Positions 1 through 11,000 of a DNA stretch of 64,000 nucleotides are shown piece by piece. The stretch is from NCBI RefSeq assembly GCF_016808335.1, contig NC_053150.1, positions 24,820,538 through 24,884,537 on the forward strand, written 5' to 3'. The translations under genes were made by a program, and so were the position numbers. The notes under the pieces were generated by a model. The model was not told the DNA's origin. It worked only from the letters and a program-made list of their open reading frames with translations, and ran no database searches. Source of the DNA: Panicum virgatum (taxonomy: Eukaryota > Streptophyta > Magnoliopsida > Poales > Poaceae). Position 1 is the first letter of the stretch, and each line of letters begins with the position of its first letter.

Positions 1-549
1 GGGGGCTACACTCAATGGGTGCGCCCAGGGGCGCATCCCATTCTGGATCTACAACAACGACGGACATTTATGATGAGCACCAAAGGACTTCTTCCGGTAC
101 GACAAGATCAACTCGGCCCTCTGGCGCTCAGGGGCTTGACGGAGGTAGATCTATGTACCTCCCTGCTGAGTGGGGTCCCCGAACCCAGGAGGCTAATCTG
201 CTCGGCACAAAGGATCTTCAGTAGATCAGGATGAGAGGCTCCAGCTAGAAGCCCAGATATCTTGGGAACTTAACCGACCTCCTTCCTTGTAAAACAACCC
301 GAGCATACCTTCCTTGTACCCCTATGGCTCCTAGTATATATAAAGGAGACTTCTTCTTTTTCGCAGCATTCCACAAACCCTAATACAACCCCGAACACAA
401 GACGTAGGGTAATACGCTCATCGCGGCCCAAACCTGTCTAAGTCCCTGCATCTTCGTGTTACCATCGAGCTCTTGGCCCTGAGATCCCCATCCTGAAACT
501 CTACTACCAGGTACACCCCTGGTGGACTGGTCGGAACAATAATCTGACA
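1..549 (+). mobile_element. 3' part of a plus-strand Tat-type gypsy LTR (start lies outside the window)
   Basis: The stretch has the layout of the distal part of a grass Tat-type LTR read on the plus strand: a GC-rich segment, a TATA box near 335-344, a leader containing 'ccctaataca', and an 'acgtagggtaatacgctc' segment near 401-418. It appears to end in 'ctgaca' at 549. The next bases continue a 123-bp tandem repeat that belongs to G0, so this LTR seems to interrupt that array. Whether it is solo or one end of a complete element cannot be told from this window. The boundary is approximate. Small open frames inside it (15-234, 380-598) carry no recognisable domain. Confidence 0.55.
335..344 (+). 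promoter_or_regulatory. TATA box of the plus-strand LTR
   Basis: TATATATAAA followed by GGAGAC lies upstream of a leader-like 'accctaataca' segment. The position fits the U3/R promoter of the LTR at 1-549 and points rightward, opposite to the neighbouring integrase remnant. Confidence 0.55.
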
Positions 550-1060
550 GTAACCTCTGTAGTTTATCAGCTAGGGTGAATCTCGTCGGATTATCCACAT
601 AGAAAAAACTGTATAGATATATCCATAATCTACCCGAGCGAGCGAGTAGAGTGTTTAACTTGTAGACTGGAGTAACTTTTAAGATTGACCGGTTAGGATG
701 AACCCCGTCAGGTTACCCAAGTAGGACAAATTTTAAGAGTATCCAGAAACATACTCGAGCGAGCAAGTAGTTGTGCATTTAACTCAAGGCTGGAAGTACC
801 TTTAGAGTTGGCCGGTTAGGGTGAACCCTGACGGGTTACCCAAGTTGGACAAACTTGTAAAGGTATCCTAGAAGCTATTCGAGTGAGCAAGTAGGATGTG
901 TCCTGTAAGGACAAGGATGTGGCCTGTATAGTTATCCTGTTCGGATGAACCTTAATAGGTTATCCCAGTAGGAAAAACTATGTAGTCTAACCAGATTGGG
1001 TTATCTAGGTCTGTATGAGTATTATGGGACTACCCTGGTTGGAAAAACCCTTTAAAAAGC
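550..1060. repeat. Degenerate tandem array, period about 123 bp, about four units
   Basis: Related units begin at 571 (ctagggtgaa), 693 (ttaggatgaa), 816 (ttagggtgaa) and 940 (ttcggatgaa), a spacing of 122-124 bp. Each of the first three units also carries a 'cgagcgagcaagtag'-like word and a conserved end resembling 'agtacctttagagttggccgg'. A partial unit end (550-570) precedes the first full unit, so the array probably continued leftward before the LTR at 1-549 inserted. It lies just downstream of the G0 integrase stop codon, the 3' untranslated region where plant gypsy elements commonly carry tandem arrays. Confidence 0.8.
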
Positions 1061-1167
1061 AGTCGATCTTGATGACATCAGGTTGATTGTTGCCTCTAAT
1101 GTAGTCGAGAGGTAGAAGAAACCATTGCTTTATTAAAGAGATTGACTGACACCATCACATAACTGAA

Positions 1168-2400
1168 TCAAGGATAAAACTTGCGCAAGTGCTCGATATT
1201 CCAAGAGTTTGGTACCTCATTACCATCAGCATCGGTAATTTTATATGATCCTGGTCTTGTAATTTTAGACACAATGAAAGGTCCCTCCCATCTGGAATTT
1301 AACTTGTGCAGTCTTGTTTCATCTTGGATTCATCGTAAAACTAGATCTCCTACGTTGAACGATCTTTGCTGGACATTGCGATCATGATAGCGTCTGACTC
1401 TTTAAAGATATCTCATCGACTGGGTCAAAGCGTTGATCCTAGCTTCTTCGACTGTATCTAACTCAAGTTGTCGAGCTTCATTTGCTTCTCCTTCTTGATA
1501 GGCCTCTACTCTTGGAGATTTTCACACGATGTCTGTGGGTAGTATAGCTTCTGATCCATAGGTGAGCAAGAAAGGAGATTGTCCAGTTGCTTTATTGGGC
1601 TGCGTTCGCAGCCCCCCGAACCACATGGTGTAGTTCTTGAATCCACTTGCCACCTTTCTTAGAGTTGGCATCGTAGAGTCTCTTTTTTAAGCCATCGAGT
1701 CATTCTACTTGACCATTTTCCCGTGGGTGAGCCACTGAAGCGTATTTGACCTCTATGCAAGAATTCTCACAGAAATCCAAATATGATTGTGAGGTAAAGT
1801 TAGAACCCAGATCTGTAGTGATGGTGTGAGGGAAGCCAAACCGATGTATGATGTCGGAGATGAATCCACTGCTCTATCTGATGAGATTTTGACAATGGGC
1901 TTGTACTCGATCCACTTGGTAAACTTGTCGACTGCTACCAGCACATGATTGAATCCTCCTAGAGCTACGGTGAGGGGTCAGATCATGTCCTGACTCTAGT
2001 AGGCGAACGTCCATGATGGAGGGATTGTAATCAAGTTGTGTGCTGGGACATGAGTCTTCTTGCCAAAGAATTGACAGCCAGGAAATCTTCTCACAAGGTC
2101 TTCTCCATCAGATATGGTAGTTGGCCAGAAGAAACCTAATCTGTAAGCTTGCCAACTAGTGTCCTTGATGCAGCATGATTGCCGCAGACTCCTTCATGTA
2201 TTTCCCTGAGGATATCCTTGCCTTCCTCAAGGGTAACACACTTCATGAGGATGGCAGAGGCGGAGCGCTTGTACAGGTTGACGTCAACAAGGATGAAACC
2301 TTTGCTTCGCCTGATGATGCGCGCTGCTTCAGCGCTTTTGGCTTCGACATGTGGTGGAAGCTTGAATTCCCTGATGAAGTCGATGAATCGTGTCCACCAG
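1168..2400 (-). pseudogene. G0 integrase (zinc-binding region, catalytic core, C-terminal tail)
   Basis: Read leftward, the frame first shows an H2C2-type region (IHEGVCGNH near 2180-2205). The catalytic core follows in broken frames: VAVDKFTKWIEYKPI near 1920-1940, TTDLGSNFT near 1805-1830, and HPRENGQVE near 1715-1735, giving the D, D and E of a retroviral-type integrase. A tail ending WNIEHLRKFYP is followed by TGA at 1168-1170. Several frame changes and stops occur between these blocks, so no functional enzyme can be made. An integrase would have inserted element cDNA into the nuclear genome. Its order after RNase H is the Ty3/gypsy order. Confidence 0.85.
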
Positions 2401-2782
2401 TCTTCTTCAATCATCATTACCTCCCTGACTGTGGCCGAGGCCTCCGCGTCTGTAGTTTGTTGATTTTGAACCTTGACTGATGGATGATGTAATTCATGAA
2501 AAAAACTCCAGGTGGGACAGCTGCTCGAGTAGATCCAAGTTTGGAGAGGACATCGGCTCTCACGTTGTTGGCACGGTCTACGTGGTGGATTTCCAATCCT
2601 GAGAACTTGTTCTCGAGCTTTCTGATTTCTTCCACGTACGCATCCATTATGTCCTTGTTGATGTCCCACTCTTTGTTGACTTGTTGAATGACGAGTACAT
2701 AGTTGCTGTAAACCAGTAGTCGCTTGATGACGAGAGAAACTGCTAGGCGAAGCCCGTGCAGCAGTACCTCGTATTCTGCTTC
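2401..2782 (-). pseudogene. G0 second RNase H, C-terminal part
   Basis: The frame contains EAEYEVLLHGLRLA, LLVYSNYVLVIQQVNKEW and ADVLSKLGS, the central and C-terminal blocks of the additional (plant-type) RNase H carried by Tat-lineage elements. The missing first part is 43.5 kb away at 46288-46526. The open frame that extends right to 2854 is chimeric: its first two dozen or so codons are read from the inserted Tat LTR and are not RNase H. A linker leads on towards the integrase. Confidence 0.85.
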
Positions 2783-3787
2783 TATTGACGCGAAACGATC
2801 ACACACCAAAGCCCGAGAGCCCCGTACGCCAAGCTCGGACTGCACTTGATTCAAAGCAAGGCGTGCCAGTCAATTTGACCTGTAAATTAACAAGGAAACT
2901 GCAAACCATCAAATAAAAGAGCGTATTGGCTGGATTTCCGAATCGCTCTTACGCAGCGTATCGGCAAGGTTCTGCCGATACAAGAAACGACAACAGATCG
3001 GGTATAAAGAGCATGTAATAAAAGCGATCTACAAGGGATCGGCAAGAAGCTACCGATACTGGTATGCAACTAAACGGCTAGATCTAAAGCCGACACGTGC
3101 TAGAAAAAAATGTGCAGACTCATGAATGTATGGATCTAAACAAAGCTAAGCTTGTAACCGATCTAATCAGCTTTTCAAGATCTAATCTACCGATTAAACA
3201 GATTACTAAGCCAGGTAAATTGTGAATAAATCTAAACAAGAAAACAGCGATGCGTCCGAGATCAAAGCTTAGATAAATTCGGTAACTTTTGAATAGATCT
3301 GAACGAAGCCACAGCGATACGCTCGGAAGCTAAAGCTCATATTTACTCGGTAAACAAAAACTTACCAGCAAACCAAGTCGCTCGAATGTGAGGCATCCTT
3401 GATCAGCTCGAAAGAACTCGCGAAAAAGAAAAAGATGGCGAAGCCGCTGACAGAAAAGTAAATTGCAAGTAGAGTAAAGTTTTGTTTTGTGGATGTGCAT
3501 CAATCTTCTACAATGGCCGGGGGCTCATATTTATACCCCACGCCAACACAATCCTAGCCGATCATGGCAAAGCACGATTCTAATCTAGAAAACAAAACTA
3601 ATTCTAAAACAAGATTTCTCCTACCAAACCGAAGCCAAAATATGTGGTCAACTTTGCCTTCCTCCGGTCAACATGATCTCCATTGGTGATGTACGATCAC
3701 CCATCCAAATCCACCATTCGCGCTAGACAGAACCTTTTCTCCTCTGCAACACTCTTCCTTGACACGTGTTAAAATGTGGTGTCAACA
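2783..3787 (-). repeat. Left (3') LTR of the Tat-type element
   Basis: On the plus strand it begins TATTGACGCG, probably TG mutated to TA, and ends GGTGTCAACA. It aligns with the right LTR in its first 100 bases or so ('cgtgccagtcaatttgacc') and around the repeated 'cacagcgatgcg' word. The outer part, which is U3 on the minus strand, does not visibly match. It is 1,005 bp against 1,474 bp for its partner. A TATA-like 'catatttatacccc' lies near 3528-3541. Confidence 0.75.
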
Positions 3788-3803
3788 CATGCCCCCCAAT
3801 TTC
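3788..3803 (-). other. Polypurine tract of the Tat-type element
   Basis: Immediately inside the left LTR the minus strand reads AAATTGGGGGGCATG and then the LTR start TGTTGACACC. This is the expected position and composition of the plus-strand DNA synthesis primer. F3 has the closely similar AACAGGGGGCATA at the same place. Confidence 0.75.
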
Positions 3804-4068
3804 GGAGTAAAATGTCATTTTTACTTTGAAATTAATCATTGTCATGATTACGCTGTCGAACGGTCTTCTCATCACTTCCATCTCGCTTCCTATGCGGGTG
3901 GTGAACCAAAATCTCCTCTTTACCCTTCACCTTTCACCTTCCCGTTCCACACAACGGGAATCTACCGACTCATCTTCCGTCTTTTTACCCATACGCTCCT
4001 CTCAATTAAATCTAGGAGTAAAAGCCGTACCAGTGCACCGCAGCCGATTCACCTCCCCCACTTTGGGC
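3804..4068 (+). other. Upstream region of the antisense gene
   Basis: No coding frame with a recognisable domain is present. The stretch lies between the Tat polypurine tract and the TATA box of the opposite-strand gene, so it is the only space for that gene's promoter elements. Two overlapping frames (3759-4073 and 3826-4077) look like chance openings. Confidence 0.4.
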
Positions 4069-4076
4069 TATAAATA
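4069..4076 (+). promoter_or_regulatory. TATA box of the antisense gene
   Basis: TATAAATA lies about 110 bp upstream of the ATG at 4179, followed by a pyrimidine-rich leader (cttcctcttcctc). The motif points rightward, opposite to the surrounding Tat pol genes. Confidence 0.6.
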
Positions 4077-4178
4077 ACCCCACCGGCACCATAGCTTCTC
4101 CATCGGCCATAGCTTTCCTCGCCTTCCTCTTCCTCTAGCCTCCCCAAAACCCCAGTCTTTCTTTCCTTCCTCAAGTAA

Positions 4179-4906
4179 ATGGCGAACAACAAGTGCGCCG
4201 GCGAGGGCTCTTCCGGTGCTCCTCCGCCGCTCCATCCCCGTTATGGGTAATGCATCTCTCCTCTTTCACCAATGCTGCATTATAGATTGCATTTGACTAG
4301 TTCTTGATCTTTGTAGGGGCGTCGACGCCGAGCTCCCGGCGAACTTCCAGGCCCTAGACGAGGGCACCCAAGGGCTCATCTACAACCTCCTCCATCAGCG
4401 GGATGAGGCTCTCCGCCAACTTGACGCAGCGCAGATGGATCAGGTCATCATCCACGGTCAACTCTCCAATGCTGACACCAAGGTCGCCAGTAAGTTCTTC
4501 TGCCATGCCTCTTTTCATGATTAGCTCCAGCTTCTTGTTCTAACCCTTGCTTCTTCCAGACTTGGAGGCGCAGGTCTAGGGCCTCCTCGATGCTTCCCGA
4601 GTCGCCATAGACTCGTTGAACAGTCGGGGGAGCACCATCGCTGCACGCCTGCAAAACATCCCCACTTGCATCAAGGAGGTCACCGTCCACGAAGTTCACA
4701 CAGGCGCCGCCAGGGCCATTGCCATGGTGTCCACCATGTCCGGGGCAGACTTCCGGCAATGGGAGCCGGTCTTCCCCGAGTGGGGTGCGGCGCGGGAGGA
4801 CTTCGATGAGATGGTTGACGATCTCCGCTTCGTCGCCAACGCCATTGTCGACTATGTGAGCTTGGATGGGGTCGTCAGCAACCTGTTCGGCGAGGAGTCA
4901 GATTAG
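4179..4906 (+). pseudogene. Antisense, three-exon gene inside the Tat element (one nonsense codon)
   Basis: A plus-strand gene of three exons fits the sequence: 4179-4246, 4317-4489 and 4560-4906. The start is 'aagtaaATGGCG'. Intron 1 (70 bp) has 'GG|GTAATG' and 'TTTGTAG|'. Intron 2 (70 bp) has 'CCA|GTAAGT' and 'TTCTTCCAG|'. Both introns keep the frame, giving 588 nt or 195 residues. The only internal stop is TAG at 4577-4579, where CAG would read Gln. The N-terminus is Gly/Pro-rich. Exon 2 looks like a coiled coil (LLHQRDEALRQLDAAQ). The C-terminal part is acidic and ends FGEESD. The product is not recognised. Extra ORFs between integrase and the 3' LTR, including antisense ones, are known in Tat-lineage elements; the exact splice model here is inference. 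Confidence 0.7.
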
Positions 4907-5312
4907 GTTGTAGTATGTAATAGCCTATCTGGCTTCTTGTAAATGTAATCAATGGATGGGCCTCCTCCCCCTTTCGCTTTTGCTTCTGTGTTGTCCCGAT
5001 TTTTCCTTAATTTTCCTCACATTGATCTTCGATTGCCATAACAAACGAACCCACGCATTTCAATTCGATTAAGATAAACTCAACCACAAAGAAACCCGAT
5101 AATTCCAAGAAAACATCATGCAATCTTGATTCAAATCCAAACTCATGTGTATGGAGTGTATTTTTGATCTAAGGGCGATATACATCATATCGGCCACGAA
5201 AGCATTTGAATGTTCTCGTATTACGATCAAACCTTTCTTCATCTTTTGGGCTGAAGGCGATACTTCCTTGTATCGGCTATACCCAAAACCAACCGATCTT
5301 TGGTGTAATCGG
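4907..5312. other. Tat 3' untranslated region and 3' flank of the antisense gene
   Basis: About 400 bp lie between the antisense gene's stop and the integrase stop. 'gtaaatgtaatcaatgg' just after the stop is AT-rich and could hold the gene's polyadenylation site. Several 'atcggc' words occur. No coding frame with a recognisable domain was found. Confidence 0.5.
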
Positions 5313-6456
5313 CTATGCATCCACCCATACACTTGGGTAATATTTCTTCAGATATTTTCCATTAAGCGCACTGAAAAATTCTTCTCCTTCCAATGTTTCC
5401 AAAATATATGCATTTCCAGGAACACATCTGCTAATCTTATACGGCCCCTCCCATGTTGGGGACCATTTGCCGAATTTGGGATCCTTGGTTCCTATCGGCA
5501 GAACCAATTTCCACACCAAGTCTCCCTGGTCAAAAGTTTTGGCTTTGACCTTCTTATCATACCACTCTAACTTTATTAGCTTCGATATTTATGAGAGCAT
5601 TTAGCCGATGACCAGCCAGATCTTCCAACTCGTCTTTCATCAATGCAACATTGTAATCGGCTGTTAACTGATCTTGGAAAGTAACGCGTCTGGAACCAAG
5701 CTTTGTCTACCAAGGAAGAACATCCTCATGCCCGTATACTAACTCATACGGAGATAGTTTAGTAGCCTCATGACAAGCCATTCTGTAGGCCCACAAAGCT
5801 TCATTAAGGGTGGTATGCCACTTCTTTGGCTACTCGTCAATCTTCCTCTTAATCAACTTAATAATTCCTTTATTGGAAGCTTCTGCCTGACCATTGGCTT
5901 GGGCGTAATATGGAGAAGAATTCAACAATTTAATTCCCATATTTGCGACAAACTCCTCATAAATAAACATACTACCCTGATCAGTTGTAATAGTCTGTGA
6001 GGTACCAAACCGATAGATAATATGCTCCTTTACGAACTCAATCATTTCTTTGGATGTTACGATTTTCAGAGGAATTGCTTCAACCCACTTGGTGAAATAA
6101 TCTGTTGCCACCAGTATGAATTTATGATTCTTTCTAGATGGTGGATAAATCTGTCTAATCAAATCAATTCCCTATCCTCCAAATGACCATGACTTAATAA
6201 TGGGATTCATAGCAGATGCTGGTGCCCACTGTACGTTACCAAATATCTGACACTCTTGACACCCTTTATAATAAGTGAAGCAATCTTCTAACATGGTCGG
6301 CCAAAAGTATCCATTCCTTCTAATCATCCACTTCATCTTATATGCCGATTGATGCGACCCACAGACACCTACATGTATTTCCCCCATCAAGACTTTAGCT
6401 TCCTCCTTATCAAGGCATTTGAGCAAAACACCATTAATTGTCCGGTAATACAATTC
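5313..6456 (-). pseudogene. Tat-type integrase
   Basis: Read leftward, the frames give an H2C2 zinc-binding module (EIHVGVCGSHQS near 6340-6375, then YYKGCQECQIF near 6245-6275). The catalytic core has DYFTKWVEAIPLK near 6060-6100, TTDQGSMFIYEEF near 5950-5985 and ANGQAEASNKG near 5865-5900, where the catalytic Glu is present. The C-terminal segment GKWSPTWEGPYKI near 5430-5465 leads to an end ...YPSVWVDA and a stop at 5313-5315. A stop or frame change separates the zinc module from the core, and the linker around 5520-5830 is out of frame. The protein is inactive. No chromodomain is seen, as expected for Tat rather than chromoviruses. Confidence 0.85.
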
Positions 6457-7173
6457 TCATTCAAGCAACACATATTTAGTCGCTTGAAATCTGACCCTCC
6501 GGCTTACATTCTTTGAGGGATCATCCAAATAATCAACGATCTCCTTCCTCCAATCATCAGCAGGTAATTTTAGAACCATTACACCTTCTATCGGCCGATA
6601 ACCAGAGGCATGTTGCGCTAGCCGATTGGCATCACTATTGCAAAACTTGGGGACATGCTCTATAGTTACCTTCTTAAACTCTTTCTGCAATCGGCAACAC
6701 TCTACATGATAAACTCGTAGAATATCATTTTTACATTCATATATACTGATTAACTGATTGACCACTAGCATGGAATCCCCAAATATCTCTACTGCATTGG
6801 CCCCAACCTCTTGCAATAGCCGTATTCCTTTGAGGAAAGCTTGATATTCAGCCTAATTGTTAGTAGCAGTTGCTTCTATCGGAAAAGAAAATTCAAATGT
6901 TGCCCCCCGAGGCGACACTAAAACAATGCCAATACCAGATCCAGCTCCACACGATGAACCATCGAAGAACAATGTCCACGGAACCAGATCAACAATTCCC
7001 AGTTCTGGCCCACAATGCTGAACAATAAAATCGGCCATGACTTGTCCCTTAACTGCTTTGGCCAATTCATATTTCAGATCAAATTCAAAAAAGGCCAAAA
7101 TCAACTTTCCGATTCTCCCATTTAAAATCGGCAATGAGAGCATGTATTTAATCACATCATCTTTGCTCACCAC
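6457..7173 (-). pseudogene. Tat-type second RNase H with connecting region
   Basis: The frame opens with the connection block (DVIKYMLSLPILNGRIGKL), then LFFDGSSCGAGSGIGIVLVSP (near 6920-6985) with the catalytic Asp of the additional RNase H. Next come VEIFGDSMLVVNQL (near 6760-6800) and NSDANRLAQHASGYR, the remaining acidic blocks. A stop near 6855 (TAG where a Gln is expected before the Ala-Glu-Tyr block) splits it. A tail to 6457 leads into integrase. A Tat element normally has a first RNase H before this one; here it is largely missing. Confidence 0.8.
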
Positions 7174-7263
7174 AACACACTCAGCCGATAATAAATAATA
7201 TCTAAGCTTGGTACAAGTCTTGTGTTCCTTGCACCATCGAGTTCCAGAGCAGTCGATCCCTAC

Positions 7264-8067
7264 CTACAATCCTACTGCTAAGGGTATCCCTGAGCAGGCT
7301 TGGCGGTAAACATCGACACCAGCCAACACACCAAATGCAGACCTGTTAGGATTCATCTTTAATCCATGCTTTCTAGTGCATTCTAAAGCTTTACGTAAGT
7401 CGGCTAAATGTTCTTTATGTCCCTTGGACTTTACCACAACGTCATCAATGTAAATTTCCACAATCTTGCCGATGATCTCATGGAAAATTTAATTCATGGC
7501 CCTCTGGTATGTAGCTCCGGCATTCTTCAACCCAAAGGTCATGACAATCCACTCGAACAAACCAACATGCCCCGGGCATCTGAATGTAGTCTTATGGACA
7601 TCCTCCTCAGCCATAAATATCTAATTATATCTAGCATTCCCATCCATAAATCTTATCACCTTATGTCGCGTAGCTGCATCTACCAACATATCGGCAACTG
7701 GCATGGGGTAACCATCCATCGGCGTAGCTTTGTTGAGATCCCTGAAGTTAAAGCACACATGCAACTTTCCATTCTTCTTGTGTACAGGAATCACATTAGA
7801 TATCCATTCAGCATATCTACATTGCCTAATGAACTTTATTTCTATTAACCTTGTGATCTCGGCCTTTATATCTGGCAAAACTTTAGGATTGCATCGTCTT
7901 GCATCCTGCTGAAACAGCCGATACCCAGGTTTAATAGGCAACCGATGCTCAACAATAGATCGCTCCAAGCCAGGCATCTCATAATACTCCCAAGCAAAAC
8001 AATCTTTATATTCCTTTAACAACTTCAATAGCTCTTGCTTACACTCAGGATTTAATTTCGCGCTTAT
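7264..8067 (-). pseudogene. Tat-type reverse transcriptase, C-terminally deleted
   Basis: The frame begins AKLNPECKQELLKLL and DCFAWEYYEMPGL, then has KFIRQCRYAEWISNVIPV, FRDLNKATPMDGYPMP and FMDGNARYN in the fingers and palm. After a frame change it reaches the catalytic EIYIDDVVVKSKGHKEHL (near 7410-7465). It then stops after FGVLAG and passes abruptly into sequence resembling the end of the first RNase H (LRYYLLSAECVVV near 7170-7215). The RT thumb and most of the first RNase H, roughly 200-300 residues by family comparison, are therefore deleted. The fragment continues the reading at 11525 once the solo LTR is removed. Confidence 0.85.
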
Positions 8068-11000
8068 TGTAACACCCTAATTTAAATTTCCTATTTGATA
8101 ATAAATTTAATTGGCTTTATTTAATTATCTAGGATTTAATTTGCTTAGCCTTGCATTTATAATTTATTTTTGCTTCACAAGTAATTAAAATTTATTTTAG
8201 GGCTAACTTGTTTGTGCATGTTTGAGTGCTAGGGTTGAATTCAAATTCAAATTTGAATTCAAATAGTTTGAGTGTGGTTGGAAAATAAAAAAGAGAAGGA
8301 AAACAGAAAACCCAAACCAGCCCAAACCCCAAAAGCAATCCAGCCCAGCAGCCCGAAGCGGCCCAGCCCTTCCCCTCCTTTCCTCAACCCCGTGCCCGGT
8401 GCAAACACGCGGCCCAGCTCCTGCTTCTCCCGCCTCCGTGCTCAACCCAGCTCCGCTCGGCCCAGCAGAACCCCACGCACGGCCCGTCTCCCCGCGAAGC
8501 TCTCAGCTCAGCAGCACCCGCTCGCGCGTGCCATCCTCCGTCCGACACCTTGGGCCCGCTGACAGCCACTCTTTCCCCCCTGCACCCCGTGCACTCATCC
8601 GCGCCTTGGCAGCTCCGACAACCAAGCCCCACCGACCAGACAGCACCCGGCCCATACGTCAGCCATTTCCCCACGCAGGCGTGGCTCGCCTGACAGCCCG
8701 ACCCCGCGTGTCAGCGCCTTCCCTTCCCCTTTCCTTTCTTCCTCCACCGCGCTGAGCCATCTCGTCGCGCTCTCTGCTCCGCCCCGCCCAGCTCGCCCCG
8801 ATGCTGCCTCGTGGGCCACGCCGACCCCGCAGGGCCTACCGGCCAGCCTCACCTTCTAGAAGCTCCCCCACCGAGCCCGGATCACGCGAGGCCATTGCGC
8901 AATCCGCTCCTCACGCACACGGATCGCGGCCGCAATCACCACAGCGCCCCTGCCCGGCACGGCCGCCCAAGATCTCCGGACCCCTCCTTAAGTGGCCCGT
9001 GACCCCCTCCTGCGAGCCACGACGCCACACCGCAGCCGCCGCCCCGAATCCCATCGCATCCGTCCTCGCCATTGCCGCGCAAGGCTCTGCGCCTTCGCGG
9101 GCGCACCACTCTGCCGCTCTGCCGCACCCCAGCCCCACCGAGAGCCACCGCAGCAGCGTCACCCTGAGCCCAGGATCGCCTCCAAGCTAGCCCTCCTCGA
9201 CCACAGCCCAGCAGCGGCTCCGTCCTCGAAGCTCCGCCCAGCGCCGCCGCGGGTTCTCGTCGCCGACCGCCCTGCGCCACTTCCCCGCTCGATTCGAGCC
9301 TCGGTAAGCATCCCCAAGCCTCCACCGACCTTTTGCGCTAGATATCTTCGATTATGGCGCAATCTAGGTGCCCTGGCACCGCTCGCCGGTGCTCCCGCCG
9401 CCGCGCATGCCCCTGCTCTGCCATTGCGGATGCCCTGCTGTGCACCCCAGCCCTGCACAACCCCTGCACTGGTTTGCCCTGTCCTTGCGCAAACTCCTTG
9501 GCCCTTTTGCGCTCGAGCCCCAGCACCAGAACCGCCCGAGCACTACACGCCAGCGAGCCTCGCCGTGCAGTTCCGCCCTCCCCACCACGCACTCTGTCCC
9601 AAGCTCCTTTTCCCCAACCTGAGTGCCCAAGTGGTTTAGCCATGTCATGCTGAGCATCCACGGCCAAACCGCACCTCAAACCGAGCTCTGGAACGCCAGG
9701 AATTACGAACTCCGGTGAGTTCCAGCCGCGCGCCACCGCGGGGACCCTGTTCCGATGACCCTGCACCACCGTCCCGCGCGCGGAGTAGGTCCAGGCCGTC
9801 CGATCCCGCACGGACGCCCGCGATTAGATCGTGCCCCGTTTAGATCTAAGCCACCAGTTCTGGATCCAACGGTCCTGATCTAAACATACCGGTTTGGCCT
9901 GGAAACTTTGCTAAAGAGTCCCTGGCTTTTCTCTGAATCAACCTGCGGTCCATGCGCTTTCAAAAATAATTCCAATTAAGTCCTGTTTTTAATGTTTAGC
10001 CCCCTGACATTTCTAGTTTTTGTGCTCGCCGTCCAGCCCGTGCGTTTTTGCGTGTTAGCCCTCGGTTCTTTCCAGTTTTTATATATAGGTCCCTGGTTTT
10101 TGGAGAAAAGCCCCTAGATCTTGTTTTAGGCCTAGTTTTCGCGTTCTAGCTCCATTTTAGGCGTTCTTTATGTCCACGCGATCGTTGTAATGCGTAGAAT
10201 AGTCTTAGCTTAGTTTTGTTTGCTGTTTTTATGTATTGTTGTACTATTTCTTAGTATTTGCCGTTGTTTGCATGTATGTGTATGTGCTGGACTTGTTTTT
10301 GGCCATGTGTTCGTGAGTAGACATTGAACTACCGGAGGAGCATCAGTACCAGTACCCGGAGCAGCCACCATCTTCAAAGCAGTTTGAGTAGCAGGAACAG
10401 TTTGAGGAAGGCAAGTATAACATGAACAACACCTATCACCTTTAAATACATTTTCATACTGCATCTTAATACTGTATGCCTATAAGGATTTTCCTAGCCA
10501 CTTTATATCCTTTATAAATCCCTTGGGTTGCATTTTGGTTAGTTGTGTTAGGTGCCGCGCTATAACACACTTGGTCCTTTTTAATTAATTAATGGTATAT
10601 GCAACTTAATTCTGGCAGTGGCCCGCTTGAGTGGCTCACGTCTCGTTAAATTTTTTTGGTTTATCTAGAAACATGGTTTAGGGGCCAGCACAGTGCTTAG
10701 TGCTTGGTTGGCCACTCTCCCAAAGGACCGGTTCATAGAGCGACAACCTGGGACAATAGCGCTACCACAAGACTGGAATGGGACGGTCTTGGCTTACTAA
10801 TTAGGTCTTTTTGGTTTGGAGTAACTTACCGACGGGGCAGGGGTGGTAAGCTTCAATGATCCCTGCTCCTCTGGCTTGGTCTGTGCTTTTGTGCTTGTTC
10901 CCCTGTGAGGTGGGCCCCATCGTCGCCGATCTAACTCTTCGCGGTTATGCCTTACCAACGAGATTCTTTGTAACGTCCTCGTAGTGAGTTTGCTAGTCAT

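Noticed and set aside
2417..2854. Treating the 145-codon frame as an intact RNase H protein
   Set aside because: Its first two dozen or so codons come from the inserted Tat LTR; the real RNase H sequence begins only at about 2782.
3759..4077. Two overlapping frames upstream of the antisense gene
   Set aside because: They begin in LTR or polypurine sequence and overlap the TATA box. No domain or splice link to the downstream exons was seen.
8270..9811. Many overlapping open frames on both strands, some over 150 codons
   Set aside because: They lie in the GC-rich part of a Tekay LTR, where stop codons are rare on both strands. None has a recognised domain, and the frames are not conserved in the other LTR copies.
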